Assembly (NCBI GenBank): GCA_030429565.1
Contig: JAUIFE010000020.1
Span: 89,898-153,897, forward strand
Direction of reading: 5' to 3'
From: Holophagae bacterium
GTDB taxonomy: Bacteria; Acidobacteriota; Holophagae; Acanthopleuribacterales; Acanthopleuribacteraceae
Length of the DNA: 64,000 nt
This document shows, one piece after another, positions 55,121 through 63,269 of this stretch. Within the stretch, counting starts at the first letter, position 1; every line of letters starts with the position of its first letter. The notes below the pieces were generated by a model. It saw only the letters and a list, made by a program, of their open reading frames with translations. It was not told the DNA's origin and searched no databases. A program made the position numbers and the translations under genes.

Positions 55121-55918
55121 ATGACATCGTCCATTTTGATTTGCTTCTTAAAATACCCCGCGCCCGGCCACGTCAAAACCCGCCTGGCCGCAGACATTGG
55201 CGACGACCACGCGGTCGATCTCTACGCCTCGCTGGTGGAACGCATTATCACCGAAGTCTATCCCATGGACGGCAATTACGACTTAGTCCTGTGTTACGAC
55301 GGCAAACACGGCCAGGACCAATTTGAAACCTGGCTCGGTCCCAACTGGACCTTTTGGGAACAGGAACGCGGTGACCTGGGTACCCGCCTCAGTTGCGCGG
55401 TCGACCGCGCCCTGGACGAGGGTTACCAAAAAATCGCACTCATTGGCTCGGATTGTATCGGTTTTAGCGAAGAAAGCATCGGTGAGATGTTCGGCCAACT
55501 CGATCAACAGGATTTCGTGATCGGCCCGGCCAGTGACGGCGGCTACTACCTGCTGGCACTCAAAGAGTACGCGCCCTGGCTCTTCGAAGACGTCCAGTGG
55601 AGCACCGAAACCGTGCTCGAGACAACCCTCGATAAAATCGAAGTTCGCGAGAAAACGGTGCATCAGCTCGAGGTCAAGCAGGACATCGATACGATAGAGG
55701 ACTTGAGCAGTTTCCGCGCCCAATTGCCGGAAGAACATTACCTCGCCAAAAAAATTGATCTCATCGCGCTGCGCACGACCGACTCAACTGAAATGACGGA
55801 ACAGCAGCGGCAAGCCATCCAGAGCATGGAAGCATCTATGAACCAAGGCCTTTACAACAGCCTGCCGATTGACGAGATCATTGTCAAGGACAAGGAAATC
55901 GACACCGATTTGTTCTAA
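55121..55918 (+). CDS. TIGR04282/DUF2064-type glycosyltransferase
   Basis: A 265-residue GT-A-like protein. Diagnostic parts are LICFLKYPAPGHVKTRLAAD at the start, ERGDLGTRLSCAVDRAL, KIALIGSDCIGFS and VIGPASDGGYYLLAL. Members are annotated as putative arsenosugar or cell-surface glycosyltransferases; the true substrate here is unknown. About 60 C-terminal residues beyond the fold are acidic and helical. The ATG at 55121 with GGA upstream is chosen over an earlier GTG-type start at 55067 that would begin with a basic leader. Its stop overlaps the next start (TAATG), indicating translational coupling in a four-gene operon. Confidence 0.85.
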   Translation: MTSSILICFLKYPAPGHVKTRLAADIGDDHAVDLYASLVERIITEVYPMDGNYDLVLCYDGKHGQDQFETWLGPNWTFWEQERGDLGTRLSCAVDRALDEGYQKIALIGSDCIGFSEESIGEMFGQLDQQDFVIGPASDGGYYLLALKEYAPWLFEDVQWSTETVLETTLDKIEVREKTVHQLEVKQDIDTIEDLSSFRAQLPEEHYLAKKIDLIALRTTDSTEMTEQQRQAIQSMEASMNQGLYNSLPIDEIIVKDKEIDTDLF

Positions 55919-57183
55919 TGCAGCAAGCCGATCCCATGGCAACGCGCCACCGCGCAGCAACTCCGGCCGACGGAGCCTTGATTGGGTTAAGTGCCCTCAT
56001 CGCAGCGGCTGCTTGGGCCTTTGCCGAAGTAAGCGGTGGTTGGGCGGCTTATCCCGCCGCCTTAATCGGGTACAGCCTCGCATGGTTGCGCTGCCATCAA
56101 ACAACGGCTTCAGTTCGAATGGTTTTTTGTTTGTGCACACCTTTTGTGTTGGCCGCCCTGGTGCTGCCCCCGCGCTTAAGTGACGACTACCATCGCTACT
56201 TGTGGGAAGGTCATGTGCAAAATCATGGTTTTTCACCCTATGCCACCGCGCCGCGGGCCCTGTTCGACACCCTTAACCACCCTGCTGAACCCTATATCAA
56301 CAACCCCGACCTCCCGGCAATTTACCCACCGCTCAGCCAAGTTCTGTTTCGTTTGGCCGACTTGCTCGGGCACCATGTTTTTGGTTGGAAATGCTTGTTA
56401 CTGGTGGCCTTAATCGCGTGTCGCCGATTCCTTTCGACACGCCAGACACTACTCCTCATTGGACACCCACTCGTGCTGGTCGAAGGTCTGTGGAATGCGC
56501 ATTTGGACGTCCTCGGCATTCCACTTGTCTATGCACTGTTGTGTCACATGCAACGGCAAAGGCTGGGACGAGGCGTCGCCGCCGGCGTCGCGCTGTTCGC
56601 GCTCAAACTGCTGCCGGTCGTCTTGTGTCTGTTCCCGCTGCGCCAAAAATCGCGGCGTTGGGTGGCAGCTTACGCCATCGGCGGCATCCTTGGCGCGGTG
56701 CTGGTTTACCTACCCTTCGCCGCCGACGGCGCCGCCTTGCTGCGATCCCCCTCGGCGTTTTCGCAGCACTGGTACTTCAACAACCCCTTGTTTACATTGC
56801 TGCAAAGCCAGGTCAATCCGGCCTGGATCCGGCCCTTCCTGGGGGCGGCCCTCCTACTGAGCTGGGCCTGGTTGTGGTTCCAGGCGTGGCCGGTCCGTGA
56901 TCGTGCGCGCTGGGCCTGGATCGCGCTTTTGTGCTTCAGTCCAACCGTTTATCCATGGTACTTGTTGTGGCTCATGCCGCTGTTGCGGATTCGCGATTGG
57001 CCCTGGGCGGCGGCGGCTTTCGGTTTCGCCTGCCTCTCCTACCGCGTTTTACCGAACTGGCACCTTGCCGGCGTATGGTCCTTGCCAACCCTGTGGCTAA
57101 CCGTGGAATGGCTCGGCTTGCTAATGTGTTTTTACGCCATGCGCCCGCGCCAGATCACTTCCCCGAAAGGACTGCCATCGTGA
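55918..57183 (+). CDS. Polytopic membrane glycosyltransferase-like protein (DUF2029/GT87 type)
   Basis: A 421-residue inner-membrane protein with about ten hydrophobic segments. The first periplasmic loop has the GT-C-type acidic motif (LSDDYHRYLWEGHVQNHG), and TVYPWYLLWLMPLL near the C-terminus fits the GT87/DUF2029 group, which uses polyprenyl-phosphate sugars. It may build a glycan or lipid-linked sugar. ATG 55918 overlaps the previous stop by one base, and its own stop overlaps the next gene's GTG by four bases, so all three are translationally coupled. Confidence 0.8.
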   Translation: MQQADPMATRHRAATPADGALIGLSALIAAAAWAFAEVSGGWAAYPAALIGYSLAWLRCHQTTASVRMVFCLCTPFVLAALVLPPRLSDDYHRYLWEGHVQNHGFSPYATAPRALFDTLNHPAEPYINNPDLPAIYPPLSQVLFRLADLLGHHVFGWKCLLLVALIACRRFLSTRQTLLLIGHPLVLVEGLWNAHLDVLGIPLVYALLCHMQRQRLGRGVAAGVALFALKLLPVVLCLFPLRQKSRRWVAAYAIGGILGAVLVYLPFAADGAALLRSPSAFSQHWYFNNPLFTLLQSQVNPAWIRPFLGAALLLSWAWLWFQAWPVRDRARWAWIALLCFSPTVYPWYLLWLMPLLRIRDWPWAAAAFGFACLSYRVLPNWHLAGVWSLPTLWLTVEWLGLLMCFYAMRPRQITSPKGLPS

Positions 57184-57905
57184 AACCCACCATTGACGTG
57201 CTCATCCCGGCGCGCAACGAAGAAGAAGCCCTGCCGCTCGTGTTACAGGAGATTGACCGCGATTTGGTACGCCGCATATACGTGGTCGACAATGGTTCAA
57301 CCGACCGAACGGCCGAGCGCGCCCGCGCCGCCGGCTGCGAGGTGGTCAACTGCCCCACGCCAGGTTACGGCCGCGCCTGTTTGGCCGGACTCGCCGCCAT
57401 CGCGAAGGATCCCCCGGCGATTGTGGTTTTCCTCGACGGCGACCACAGCGATCACCCGGACCAAATCGCGGTTTTGGTGGCGCCCATCTTGGCCGACCAA
57501 GCCGATTTCGTGTTGGGCTCACGCACGCGGGGGGTCGCCGAAAAAGGCAGCCTCAACCTGACCCAACGCTTCGGGAACTGGCTGGCCACCCGTCTTATGC
57601 GCCTCTTCTGGCACACCGATTACAGTGACCTCGGCCCGTTTCGGGCGATCGCGTGGCCGGCCCTACAGCAACTCGCCATGAGCGACACCGACTTTGGTTG
57701 GACCATCGAAATGCAAATCAAAGCACGCGGTCACCAGTTACGCACCCAAGAAAGACCGGTCCCTTACCGGGTGCGCGTGGGCCAATCGAAAATATCCGGA
57801 ACCCTTTCCGGCTGCGTTCGCGCCGGCACCAAAATCCTCTACACCATCTTTAAGTACCGCTTCCTCCAACCGGTTAAGTCGGTACCGGTAAGGAACCTAT
57901 CATGA
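57180..57905 (+). CDS. Family 2 glycosyltransferase
   Basis: A 241-residue GT-A enzyme resembling polyprenyl-phosphate glycosyltransferases. The start VKPTIDVLIPARNEEEALPL and VDNGSTDRTAERARAAGC form the nucleotide-sugar site, with the DxD-type acidic motif in FLDGDHSDHPDQ; VLGSRTRG and DLGPFRAIAW also fit the family. It likely donates sugar to a polyprenyl phosphate or glycan for use by the preceding membrane protein (inference). GTG at 57180 has AAAGGA eight bases upstream and overlaps the previous stop; its stop overlaps the next ATG. Confidence 0.9.
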   Translation: MKPTIDVLIPARNEEEALPLVLQEIDRDLVRRIYVVDNGSTDRTAERARAAGCEVVNCPTPGYGRACLAGLAAIAKDPPAIVVFLDGDHSDHPDQIAVLVAPILADQADFVLGSRTRGVAEKGSLNLTQRFGNWLATRLMRLFWHTDYSDLGPFRAIAWPALQQLAMSDTDFGWTIEMQIKARGHQLRTQERPVPYRVRVGQSKISGTLSGCVRAGTKILYTIFKYRFLQPVKSVPVRNLS

Positions 57906-58609
57906 ACTATGTCCACGTGCTTTATGTCCACCTTTTCCTAATTATCGGCCTGGTCTTCCCGCTGGCGCTCGGCTCTTACTTACTCAAAGTAAAACGGTTA
58001 CGTCAATTACAGAGAATCTTTGCGCGCTACAACGCAAGTGATCCGCCCGATTTGAAGGTCCTGGTTCACTGGATTGAAGAGAAACGCAGCCAAGGACGAT
58101 TGATTGAGGCTATCGATTATTTGCGCACGATTGAACGGGACGACCTCGCCATGACGCTTTATGAAGCATTCCCGTTCGACCACTTTCATCACCGCCATGT
58201 GCGCCTCTTCGCCGCCCATGCCTACCTCACACAGGACAAAGCCGAACCCTGCCTCCAACTGTGTCAACGCCTGCGCACGGCCTATCCGAAAGATGATTCG
58301 GTTCTCGAGCTCCAAATTGAAGCGTTTCTCCGGTTTGGTCACCGCCAAGAAGCACGCGATTTACTGTTACCGCGCCTGACCAAAAAAACCGAGGGCACCG
58401 TATTCGCCCGTCAACGCGCCTGCCTACATGCGCTCGATGGTGAACTGGAAGCAGCGGAGACCATTCTCAAACGCGTCGTCTCCAAGGACCATACCCTTTA
58501 CCAAAACAGCTTCGCCCAGCCTCACAAACGACTGATCCATGCCCAGTTGGAACAAAGTCGCGCCCTGCTGGAACAAGTTCAAGCAGAACGCGCAAAGGAC
58601 CAAGATTAG
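57902..58609 (+). CDS. Membrane-anchored TPR-like protein of the glycosyltransferase operon
   Basis: A 235-residue protein with one N-terminal transmembrane helix (LFLIIGLVFPLALGSYLL) and a cytoplasmic helical domain of TPR-like pairs (AIDYLRTIERDDLAMTLYEA, HAYLTQDKAEPCLQLCQRL, GHRQEARDLLLPRLTKK). No known family. ATG overlaps the stop of the GT2 gene (ATGA). It is the last gene of the unit that ends at the hairpin 58609-58626. A scaffold role for the glycosyltransferases or for the upstream TPR-kinase is plausible. Confidence 0.75.
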   Translation: MNYVHVLYVHLFLIIGLVFPLALGSYLLKVKRLRQLQRIFARYNASDPPDLKVLVHWIEEKRSQGRLIEAIDYLRTIERDDLAMTLYEAFPFDHFHHRHVRLFAAHAYLTQDKAEPCLQLCQRLRTAYPKDDSVLELQIEAFLRFGHRQEARDLLLPRLTKKTEGTVFARQRACLHALDGELEAAETILKRVVSKDHTLYQNSFAQPHKRLIHAQLEQSRALLEQVQAERAKDQD

Positions 58610-58626
58610 GGCGAAATGATTCGCCC
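58609..58626. terminator. Hairpin between convergent genes
   Basis: A perfect 7-bp stem GGGCGAA / TTCGCCC with loop ATGA directly at the stop of the TPR gene. No T run follows in either direction, so termination is possible but weak. Confidence 0.4.
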
Positions 58627-58634
58627 GTACGGAA

Positions 58635-61400
58635 TTAGTTGAGGTAGCTGCTGATGTCGGTCACCCAAGCGGGATCGTCGGGGCTTTTGAGATCAACGGG
58701 AATATCGCCAATGGCGGCCTTGGCGGCCTCACGGCTGGCAAAGTGGCCCCAGGTCAACATGAAACAGGTATCGTCACGACCCTTTAATTTGCGCGGGAAC
58801 ACATAAACGGCCGCCCCTTTTTCGATGAGTTTCTCAACCGTTGACTTTTGACAGGCCACCATGAAGGACAGGCTGTATTGATCACCGGTCTCACGGAAGG
58901 CATCCACACTTTGAACAAGCGCTTCTTCGACATTGGCGGCATCAAGCGGCGTAGGTTGGGATCGCGTTTCGGGCTGTGGTGCGGGCGGTTCGGGATCCGG
59001 CTCGGCTTGGTTGGCCGCCGTGGTGGTCGGTGAATCGACACCAACCGGTTCATTGTCCACGGTGGTCGTCGGCGTGGTGTCACCGGTATCGGCGGTGGTC
59101 TCGATGCCGCTGTCGTTAATGGGTTCATCGACAAACGGTGAGGGTTCCGGACTGTCGGTGCCGGCATCGTTACCAGCCGTGTCGGTGATCGGTTCGTCAT
59201 CCGATCCACCAAAACCGGAAGTTAAGGCTTGGTTTTCTTTTAGCAACCAACCGCCGGCAACCAATAACCCCAAAATCAGAACCGCGGCAATGCTGTACTT
59301 AACCACGGACATGGTTTTGCTCGGCGGTGCAGCCGCCGCCGGCGCTTCATCTTCATCGGGAAGAATCACGCCCAAGGTCGGCGGTTTTTTCTTGGGCTTG
59401 GCGACCGGAATTTCGGTTTCCATATCACCAAAACCGGGATCCGGCAGTGGCGGCGGTTCCTTGTCGTCCAAAGAATAGGACGTCATTGGCATGGTTGGCG
59501 CGGGCGCTTCACCGTCGAGGCCTTGCAAGGCACGGTTGAGATCGGCAACGGGATCAGCGGCCGCCTCGTCGTTTTCAAGGTCTTGCTGGAATACATTGAC
59601 GTCGGCGCTGTCATCAAGGGACAAGGGTTCATCGTCAGGAACAGCTTCGTCGGCGAAGGCGGGTGCCACCGCAAAGTCCGGTTCCTCGTCAAACGCGTGC
59701 TCTTCAAAGGAAGGGGGGTCAAGCGACTTTTGGTCAAGCCCATCCGCGTCACTCTCTAAGCCCAGAGCATCGTCGTCATCCAGGTCGCTCACTTCAAAAT
59801 CATCAAGATTGTCGTCTTCCTCGAAGGCCGGTTCCTCGGTCGCCAAGTCGAAGTTTTGTGCTTCCAAATTATCTTCGTCATAGGCCGACGCCGGCAAACC
59901 GGGATCCTCATGGCGCGAGTGTTCCCGAACATCCTCGCGTAATTGCTCTAAGTCGGCGGGAGTGAAGTTGGGTAAGGTGTCTTCGGCAATGGAACCTTCC
60001 ATCGATTGTTCTGCACTTTCGGCCACAACCGGCTCATCGACTTCAAGGGTGTCGTGTTCCTCTTCTTCTTCGTCGCCAGGGTCGGCCAACAAATCCTCTT
60101 CCTCTTCGTCGCCAGGGTCCGCCAACAAGTCTTCTTCAGCTTCATCATCGAAAGCTTGAACATCAGCGCTCAGCTCGTCTTCCTCAACAACCTGAGCGCC
60201 TAACAAATCAGAAACGAAGGCATCGCCGGCATCCGGCTCTTCGCCGGCACCGGAACCGAACCCATGCTCAGGCGTGGCGGCGAATTGTGCTTCTTCCAAT
60301 GACATGCGAACGGTTTCTTGATCGTAATCCTCTTCCTCATCAGCCGGCGCGTCTTCTTCAAGCGACAGCGGATCCGCATCGAGATCTTCACCATCGGAAG
60401 CAGCGTCCTCAAGTTCGTCGGCCTCCAATGGCTCATCATCGAATAGGGGCTCTTCCATGGCTGCCATGGCTTCCCGTTCCACCGGCTGGGTTTCGGGATC
60501 GACAAGATGGTCGACATCGAGCGGCGCGTTTTCAGCCGAATCGTCCAATACATCCAAAGCCGGCGTGGGTTCCATCGCGTCGTCCATCACGGTGGCTAAG
60601 GCGTCATCCTCGCCACCAAGATCAAGGGGTTGGGCTTCGTCGTACTGGTAGCCGCTATCGACGATCGGCGCCTGAACCGTGACCTTCGCCACCGGCATCG
60701 CTTCCGGTTTGGGTTCCTCTTCAATCATTTTCATGAGCTGGAACAGGTAGAGAATGCGCTGTGTCTGCTCTTCGTCCCATTCCATATATTCCGACAACTC
60801 GCCCAGTGAAAAACGGCGGTGTTCTTTTACAAAGGTCAAAATGGCCAAATACGCCGGCGGGAATTCAATGCGTCCGAGGTTGTCGGCAAAGCCGGCGGTG
60901 TGGCACCACATGCTGCCGGTATCCGGCCGTGCCCGCAGGAATCGGGTTTCGTGTAAGCGCAAAAAGGAACGAATCAGCAGACCCAGTGTCTGAATCTTCA
61001 GTTTCGGTAATTTCGCAGGTAAGGGTTGCTCTTGAACTTGGTAGGTGCCGGATTCAATTTCCAAACACCGTTGCACCACGCGGGTAATTTGCAATTTAAG
61101 CGCCTGTGCAAGCTGCTGCGAGGAAACCAAGCGCCTTGCTTTAAGCGCCTTACCCAGACTCTCGCCTGGTGCCAAAGAGTTCTTAACGTCGTCAAGGTCG
61201 CCGGCGCGAATGGCTCCGTTCTCCACCAAAATGTTCGAAAAGTGCTCGTTCTCTTCTTCAGAGTTGGCGTAGACCAAACTCCCTTCTTCGAAAAACAGAT
61301 GGCGGCTGCCAGGCGAGAAGGTCATCACGCCCGTCTGCCGGTTTAGCAGAAAGTCGAGAATGAGTTGGTGTTGTTCAAAGCGTTGGTAGTTCGTGGACAT
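58635..61400 (-). CDS. DUF4388 - acidic linker - transmembrane - SPOR-like protein
   Basis: A 921-residue protein. The N-terminal about 270 residues match the DUF4388/PATAN type (FLLNRQTGVMTFSPGSRHLF, FEEGSLVYANSEEENEHFS, LSEYMEWDEEQTQRILYL), which is often linked to gliding or type IV pilus signalling. A very acidic Asp/Glu-rich region (about 290-640) follows, containing a tandem repeat of LLADPGDEEEE. One transmembrane helix is near 693-716 (YSIAAVLILGLLVAGGWLL), then a Thr/Pro-rich stretch and a C-terminal SPOR-like domain (about 835-921; YSLSFMVACQKSTVEKLIE, WGHFASREAAKAAIGDI). So the SPOR end is periplasmic and may bind septal peptidoglycan. ATG 61400 with GAGGCG upstream; an ORF to 61601 is unlikely. 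Confidence 0.85.
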   Translation of the reverse strand: MSTNYQRFEQHQLILDFLLNRQTGVMTFSPGSRHLFFEEGSLVYANSEEENEHFSNILVENGAIRAGDLDDVKNSLAPGESLGKALKARRLVSSQQLAQALKLQITRVVQRCLEIESGTYQVQEQPLPAKLPKLKIQTLGLLIRSFLRLHETRFLRARPDTGSMWCHTAGFADNLGRIEFPPAYLAILTFVKEHRRFSLGELSEYMEWDEEQTQRILYLFQLMKMIEEEPKPEAMPVAKVTVQAPIVDSGYQYDEAQPLDLGGEDDALATVMDDAMEPTPALDVLDDSAENAPLDVDHLVDPETQPVEREAMAAMEEPLFDDEPLEADELEDAASDGEDLDADPLSLEEDAPADEEEDYDQETVRMSLEEAQFAATPEHGFGSGAGEEPDAGDAFVSDLLGAQVVEEDELSADVQAFDDEAEEDLLADPGDEEEEDLLADPGDEEEEEHDTLEVDEPVVAESAEQSMEGSIAEDTLPNFTPADLEQLREDVREHSRHEDPGLPASAYDEDNLEAQNFDLATEEPAFEEDDNLDDFEVSDLDDDDALGLESDADGLDQKSLDPPSFEEHAFDEEPDFAVAPAFADEAVPDDEPLSLDDSADVNVFQQDLENDEAAADPVADLNRALQGLDGEAPAPTMPMTSYSLDDKEPPPLPDPGFGDMETEIPVAKPKKKPPTLGVILPDEDEAPAAAAPPSKTMSVVKYSIAAVLILGLLVAGGWLLKENQALTSGFGGSDDEPITDTAGNDAGTDSPEPSPFVDEPINDSGIETTADTGDTTPTTTVDNEPVGVDSPTTTAANQAEPDPEPPAPQPETRSQPTPLDAANVEEALVQSVDAFRETGDQYSLSFMVACQKSTVEKLIEKGAAVYVFPRKLKGRDDTCFMLTWGHFASREAAKAAIGDIPVDLKSPDDPAWVTDISSYLN
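60066..60140. repeat. Short tandem repeat in the acidic linker
   Basis: Two near-identical 36-base copies encode the LLADPGDEEEE repeats of the DUF4388 protein, differing at only a few bases. It is probably a slippage-prone site. Confidence 0.75.
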
Positions 61401-61973
61401 CGGCGCCTCGCGGTAAAATCGATCAATCTTGGACCATGCCAAGTTGTTATCATAACAGCAGATGCTTAATTTTCTAAGTCCGGTAACCGTTTGATTCTGC
61501 GCCCCTTTTTGGCAACCGGACAAGGTGCTGAAACTGCGCCGGCGACAGCCCTTCCACCAGTTCACAAACCGGCCTCGCGCAGGTCCCCTCTTCTTTTCCA
61601 TCGCCTTTCACGCCAATAAGTTGATAGCCTGCGTTTCATTCCCGTCGTCTTTGTGACATACACCCAGATTCAGGTAGGCCAAATTCACCGGCGGCATGAA
61701 AGTTTTTTTTCAAAGTGACACTAGCTTGTAGCGTAACTTTCTTGATAGTTTAGGAGTGCGCCGTCACCCGCGGCGCGTTGCGCGTCAATCGCGTCGGCCC
61801 ATCGTTTCGGCGACAAAAAGGACACCTCCTTTTTGCTTGACCTCTCAATGCTCATCCACGAGTATTGAGGTTTTGGCGCCTCGCTTTTCGCGCTACGCTA
61901 CATTCGTTCGTCTTTCCCCGTCGGTTCGGGACGCAGACGAAAGGGGGGGTAGCGTATTTTTGGAGGTTTCAAA
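61401..61973. other. Long leader/intergenic region upstream of rocD (573 bp)
   Basis: The region between the DUF4388 gene and rocD has no credible gene. It contains two consecutive terminator-like hairpins about 105-160 bases before the rocD ATG (see separate entry) and further inverted segments with GCTAC/GTAGC. I do not recognise a riboswitch class. Confidence 0.5.
61815..61874 (+). promoter_or_regulatory. Tandem terminator-like hairpins in the rocD leader
   Basis: Hairpin 1 (AAAAAGGA / TCCTTTTT, loop CACC, 61815-61834) ends in five T. Hairpin 2 (61841-61870, CCTCTCAATGCTC against GAGTATTGAGG with a two-base bulge) is followed by TTTT. Together they resemble an attenuator for the downstream gene, or a terminator of an unseen upstream RNA. 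Confidence 0.45.
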
Positions 61974-63194
61974 ATGTCGACAACTACACAAAACTCGGCC
62001 GCACTCATTGAACAAGAAGAAAAGTTCGGTGCGCACAATTATCATCCACTGGATGTCGTCCTTTGCCGCGGTGAAGGCGCTTATGTTTGGGATGTTGAAG
62101 GCAAACGCTATCTCGATTTCCTTGCGGCTTACTCCGCTGTTAACCAAGGCCACAACCACCCACGCATCGTTGGGGCATTGACCGAACAAGCCAAGGTCCT
62201 TTCTTTAACTTCACGCGCCTTCCGCAATGACAAGTTTCCACCGTTGCTCGAAAAACTAAGCAACATGACCGGCTTTGAAAAAGTGCTTTTAATGAACAGC
62301 GGCGCCGAAGCCGTTGAAACCGCCATCAAAGCCATGCGCAAATACGGCTACGACAATAAAGGTATCGCCGACGGTAAAGCAGAAATCATCGTAATGGACG
62401 GCAACTTCCACGGCCGTACCACGACCATCATCGGATTCTCCACGGATGATACCACCACCACCGGTTTCGGCCCGTTCACGCCGGGTTTCCACGTCGCTGA
62501 ATACGGCAACATGGACGCCTTGAAAGCGCTGATCAACGAAAACACCTGCGGCGTCTTAATCGAACCCATCCAAGGTGAAGGCGGCGTGGTCATTCCTCCC
62601 AAAGGGTTCCTCAAGGAACTGCGCGCCTTGTGTGATGAACACAAAATGATGCTCGTCTGCGACGAAATCCAGTCCGGTCTCGGTCGCACCGGCACCCTCT
62701 TCGCCTTCGAACACGAAGGGATTCGCCCCGACGGTGTCACCATCGGTAAAGCCCTGTCCGGCGGCATCTACCCGGTCTCCGCCTTCCTGGCCACCGAAGA
62801 CTTCATGAAGGTGTTCACACCAGGTACCCACGGCTCGACTTATGGCGGCAACCCGCTCGCGTGTGCCGTCGCTTCAGCCGCCCTCGACGTGCTCGTCGAT
62901 GAACAGTTGATCGAAAAGTCAGCCACCATGGGCGCTTACATGATCGAACGCGTGCGCGCCATCCAATCACCGCACATCAAAGAAGTACGCGGCATTGGTT
63001 TGTGGGCCGGCATCGAGTTGAACCCCTCCGCCGGCGGCGCCCGTCGCTTTTGCGAACGCTTGCAGCAAGAAGGCATGCTCTGCAAAGAGACCCACACCCA
63101 CACCATCCGTTTGGCGCCACCATTGGTGATCACCAAAGAGCAACTCGACTGGTCCATTGATCTGTTGACCCGCGTCCTCACCGACGCTGAGTAA
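61974..63194 (+). CDS. rocD: Ornithine aminotransferase (ornithine-oxo-acid transaminase)
   Basis: A 406-residue PLP enzyme that converts L-ornithine and 2-oxoglutarate to glutamate semialdehyde and glutamate, linking arginine breakdown to proline. Typical features: DVEGKRYLDFLAAYSAVNQG, LMNSGAEAVETAIKA (phosphate cup), VMDGNFHGRT, EPIQGEGGV, and the PLP pair Asp230 (LVCDEIQSGLGRTG) and Lys259 (TIGKALSGGIYPVSAF). The order GHNHPRI and STYGGNPL fits ornithine rather than acetylornithine transaminases. ATG 61974 has GGAGG seven bases upstream. It has a strong terminator and a structured leader, so it may be attenuated. Monocistronic. Confidence 0.95.
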   Translation: MSTTTQNSAALIEQEEKFGAHNYHPLDVVLCRGEGAYVWDVEGKRYLDFLAAYSAVNQGHNHPRIVGALTEQAKVLSLTSRAFRNDKFPPLLEKLSNMTGFEKVLLMNSGAEAVETAIKAMRKYGYDNKGIADGKAEIIVMDGNFHGRTTTIIGFSTDDTTTTGFGPFTPGFHVAEYGNMDALKALINENTCGVLIEPIQGEGGVVIPPKGFLKELRALCDEHKMMLVCDEIQSGLGRTGTLFAFEHEGIRPDGVTIGKALSGGIYPVSAFLATEDFMKVFTPGTHGSTYGGNPLACAVASAALDVLVDEQLIEKSATMGAYMIERVRAIQSPHIKEVRGIGLWAGIELNPSAGGARRFCERLQQEGMLCKETHTHTIRLAPPLVITKEQLDWSIDLLTRVLTDAE

Positions 63195-63236
63195 GGAAAC
63201 AGGAGCCCACCGGGTTCCTCTCGATCACAAACAAAG

Positions 63237-63265
63237 AAAGCGTCCCGCAAGGGGCGCTTTTTTTT
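63237..63265 (+). terminator. Terminator of rocD
   Basis: Stem AAAGCGTCCC / GGGGCGCTTT (one wobble pair) with loop GCAA and a run of eight T. It ends a few bases before the first 181-bp repeat. Confidence 0.88.
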
Positions 63266-63269
63266 GAGG

